Assembly: GCA_025363505.1 (NCBI GenBank)
Contig: JANYDV010000019.1
Coordinates: 1-39,746, forward strand
Direction of reading: 5' to 3'
DNA length: 39,746 bases
Origin: Bacteroidota bacterium
GTDB lineage: Bacteria; Bacteroidota; Ignavibacteria; Palsa-1295
Shown here: piece after piece, positions 37,148 to 39,746 of the stretch
Layout: each line of letters starts with the position of its first letter
Numbering within the stretch: the first letter of the stretch is position 1
Program-made: the position numbers and the translations under genes
Notes under the pieces: model-generated
Database searches by the model: none
The model's input: the letters and a program-made list of their open reading frames with translations, nothing else
What the model was told of the DNA's origin: nothing

Positions 37148-39746
37148 AGGAAATATTTGAAATATGGCTCATCTTTTAAACCCTCGTATTTCAGTACTTG
37201 CCCCTTACAATATACTTGATTCCAAACAGAATATAATTCTTTTATCTTGTTAACCAGTTGAATTGCTATTACTGAACTTGGAGAAATAGAAGGTTCTAAT
37301 GTCGTTGACCAAAATGAATCAGGATTATTTGGTGACAAGGGATTGTCTACAAAAACTTCGGGTGCTTCAGGTATCGGATTCCCAGCTTCGAATTTAGTCA
37401 CGATACAATTATTATTTGAAAAGCCAAAAGCAAAACAGAGTGAATAAAAATAATTTTCTTTGTCCACCTGTATTTGCGGAGCCCATACATCCATTTGATT
37501 CGCCCAAACGGGATATACGCCATTAATTGCTTTTGTTATTGCAAACCAAGTAAAAGTAGTTTGAGCGGAGTTTATATCAAATGCACAATAACTTCTATTG
37601 TCAGAAGGTCCCGATTGCATTCTTGTTCTATTAACGCCTTTAAAGTCTTCATCAAGTCTAAACCAAACTCTATTTGGCTGGTTAGTTATTCGTCCTTGAG
37701 TATCCGCCTTTATTCTTACAGGTGTAGTATCATCCATAAACCCAAGGTAGATAGAGTTTGCAATACCGTAGGTTTTCTTATTTCCGCGTCGTTCGTCATT
37801 AAGCGATAATCCTCCATATACACTTCGTGACTCTATTTCTTTTTTTGTTGGGTCTCTCTTAAAATCATACATTGATTGATTTGCCCACTCCTTAATGGAA
37901 ATTCGCCTCGCTGAAAGATTGACCAACTTTGCTTGTTTACAAATATCAACCAGTTGAGTATTGATGATTTTTGCTTCGGCATTCCAATTTAGAACCAAGT
38001 CATTTTTTTCTAACGGAGTCAGATCTAATACTTTAACTTCATTTTTGTTGCCGTTTTCATTTCGTACATAACTCCAGATCGTAAAAGATATTGGGAATCT
38101 ACCATCAATCTTAAAAAACTCATTCCCAGTAATTAAAAAACCTTTTTCAAATTTAAAATACTTATCAAATTCTTCCCTAAAAGCTCTATACGTGGGTCTC
38201 GGAATCAGCCAAGATGTAGGTGTGAAAATCATGATCAAAGGTGTCTCCTTCTTGTCATTCCGCAGTTCTTGATCTATTTGTATATCCATTAAATCCATCT
38301 GCTCCACAGGACGATCACCCATTTGGAGGCGAGCAATGTTAACGATTTGTGCAAGAAAAGCAAGATACCTTTCTTTTCCGGCGTCATCTCCTGTTAGTTG
38401 TAAAATAGACGGGTCTATTTGATACACAGCATTTGCAGCTATGCGAACATTTTCATTTTCATCTGTATTCTTATAAGGCGGGTTAAGAAGAAATGCAATA
38501 GGTTTATCAAGTTTTAAATTTTTTTCCCGAAGACCATTTAACAGTACTTGCAGGTAACTCTCGGCAGACTTATCCAGAAAGTTGAGCCCTTCTTTTTCAC
38601 TGGTTTTTGGTATAATTGTAAATCCCGCTTGTATTTCTTGGGGATCGAGTTTCATACGTTGTTCGATCGTTCTTAAGAGATCGGGCTGTAGTTCGGAAAC
38701 AATTTTATGTTTTAGATGTCCGCGCCAACTTGTCACTAAATTGCCTGACCCACCGGCAGGATCGAGAACAATATATTTATCGCTTAGTTTTTTTTCATAG
38801 TATTGATGAACGAACCACAAAGCAAATTTACTAAGATTATCATCAGTAAAGAAGATACCGTGTTGAATTGCGTACTGCTCATCTAATCTTGAGATTACTT
38901 CATCAAATCTACTAAAGTAATAATCCGCGGTTAATCCACTACCCGAATTTACGAATACATAATGATTTTGAACAAACTTCTTAAAAGTCTCATGAAAGCG
39001 CGGAGAAATTTTTAATGTTTCGCTACTTCTTTTCTTTCGTAGATCTATTAATTGCAGATCATCTGAATTGGCAACTTCCACAACTTCAGAATTAACATCC
39101 CAATAGCCAACCATTGCATAAAAGCAGTGAATTGCAGAGAGCGCATTATTTTGCGGGAAAAATCTTTCAAGTTGTTGAATTTTAGTTATGAAGTTTGATG
39201 GTCTAATTTGTAAACGTCCAGCCTCAAGGTTCTTTAAGTAATCTGAAAATTGGGACAATAATATTTTTGGGTCAGTAACAAACAATTGATTTTCAAATTC
39301 ATGGGGAAGTATTTTGAAGGCAGCGCTTTCCAAAATTTCATTTTTTTGTCCTTGATTTGTTTTTTTTGCATTTATTCTGCCTACTTCATTTGGTGCTTTT
39401 TGATTATCTGAGCTATCGGCATACTCGTTTACAAAGTTTGGTAAATCTTTTATTCTCCAAAGCCCTATAAACTTCTGCGAAATTACACAAATTGAAGTAA
39501 ATGTTAAACCTCGTGTATGATAATGCAATCCTTGATACAATCCAGCATAAATATCTTTTGCATCAGTCTTCAACTCAATAATTAATTTTCCTTCTACATA
39601 ACCATCTGCATCTAATGCCTCTGAGGCTCGAGTATATTTTCCGGGAAATATTTCTCTAAAATAGCTATGGACAAAATCGTCACTGGAGTTTTCAGTACCT
39701 GCCGAAAGCAAATACTTTTTCAATTGTTCTATTGTCTTTGGGTTCA
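36976..39746 (-). CDS. Type IIG-like restriction-modification protein: N-terminal PD-(D/E)XK-like nuclease plus N6-adenine DNA methyltransferase (5' end at or just beyond window edge)
   Basis: N-terminal DGYVEGKLIIELKTDAKDIYAGLYQGLHYH; MTase motif I VLDPAGGSGNLV and motif IV FLLNPPYKN; long C-terminal region consistent with target recognition. Frame stays open to the window edge (NPKTIEQLKKYLLSAG). Confidence 0.85.
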   Translation of the reverse strand, partial: NPKTIEQLKKYLLSAGTENSSDDFVHSYFREIFPGKYTRASEALDADGYVEGKLIIELKTDAKDIYAGLYQGLHYHTRGLTFTSICVISQKFIGLWRIKDLPNFVNEYADSSDNQKAPNEVGRINAKKTNQGQKNEILESAAFKILPHEFENQLFVTDPKILLSQFSDYLKNLEAGRLQIRPSNFITKIQQLERFFPQNNALSAIHCFYAMVGYWDVNSEVVEVANSDDLQLIDLRKKRSSETLKISPRFHETFKKFVQNHYVFVNSGSGLTADYYFSRFDEVISRLDEQYAIQHGIFFTDDNLSKFALWFVHQYYEKKLSDKYIVLDPAGGSGNLVTSWRGHLKHKIVSELQPDLLRTIEQRMKLDPQEIQAGFTIIPKTSEKEGLNFLDKSAESYLQVLLNGLREKNLKLDKPIAFLLNPPYKNTDENENVRIAANAVYQIDPSILQLTGDDAGKERYLAFLAQIVNIARLQMGDRPVEQMDLMDIQIDQELRNDKKETPLIMIFTPTSWLIPRPTYRAFREEFDKYFKFEKGFLITGNEFFKIDGRFPISFTIWSYVRNENGNKNEVKVLDLTPLEKNDLVLNWNAEAKIINTQLVDICKQAKLVNLSARRISIKEWANQSMYDFKRDPTKKEIESRSVYGGLSLNDERRGNKKTYGIANSIYLGFMDDTTPVRIKADTQGRITNQPNRVWFRLDEDFKGVNRTRMQSGPSDNRSYCAFDINSAQTTFTWFAITKAINGVYPVWANQMDVWAPQIQVDKENYFYSLCFAFGFSNNNCIVTKFEAGNPIPEAPEVFVDNPLSPNNPDSFWSTTLEPSISPSSVIAIQLVNKIKELYSVWNQVYCKGQVLKYEGLKDEPYFKYFLYAPFLTPNSGLIQIKKYAEMENAADLLDLFAQISTRTKKVKEEIYRMLVEDFKYFE

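Noticed and set aside
1-39746. CRISPR arrays, tRNA/rRNA genes, diversity-generating retroelement or retron
   Set aside because: No regularly spaced direct repeats, no recognisable structural RNA, and no reverse transcriptase-like protein in the ORFs read.

Overview
The window looks like mostly core chromosome from a Gram-negative Bacteroidota/Ignavibacteria/Kapabacteria-like bacterium. Evidence: an LpxC-FabZ fusion, T9SS C-terminal sorting domains with 'NYPNPF' motifs, and TTTG/TAnnTTTG-type promoters. Recognisable content: a secreted GNVGIGT-repeat protein missed by the ORF track (1-1409, runs off the left edge), an ECF-type sigma factor whose region 4 lies in the -1 frame, a NamZ/DUF1343 protein, a photolyase split by a single-nucleotide shift, LivM/LivH/LivK without ATPases, two YbgF/CpoB-like TPR proteins flanking a beta-barrel, lpxC-fabZ/lpxA, a 1271-aa T9SS cargo protein, dprA, an enoyl-CoA hydratase, lpxD, two Skp/OmpH proteins, marC, cysS, an MFS transporter, caa3-type oxidase subunits III and IV, a Moco oxidoreductase/cytochrome b561/OB-like module, murI, floA and a phosphohexomutase. 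The right end appears accessory: a hairpin-rich repeat, a small ORF with two beta-clamp-like motifs (QLSLF, QLDLF), and a large Type IIG-like nuclease-methyltransferase that is cut or nearly cut by the window edge. Best candidates for a second look: the frame-split sigma factor, the double clamp-motif ORF that reads through a terminator hairpin opposite the Type IIG gene, and three very small membrane-associated ORFs. No CRISPR array, tRNA or rRNA was recognised. All family calls come from reading the sequence and were not checked against databases.
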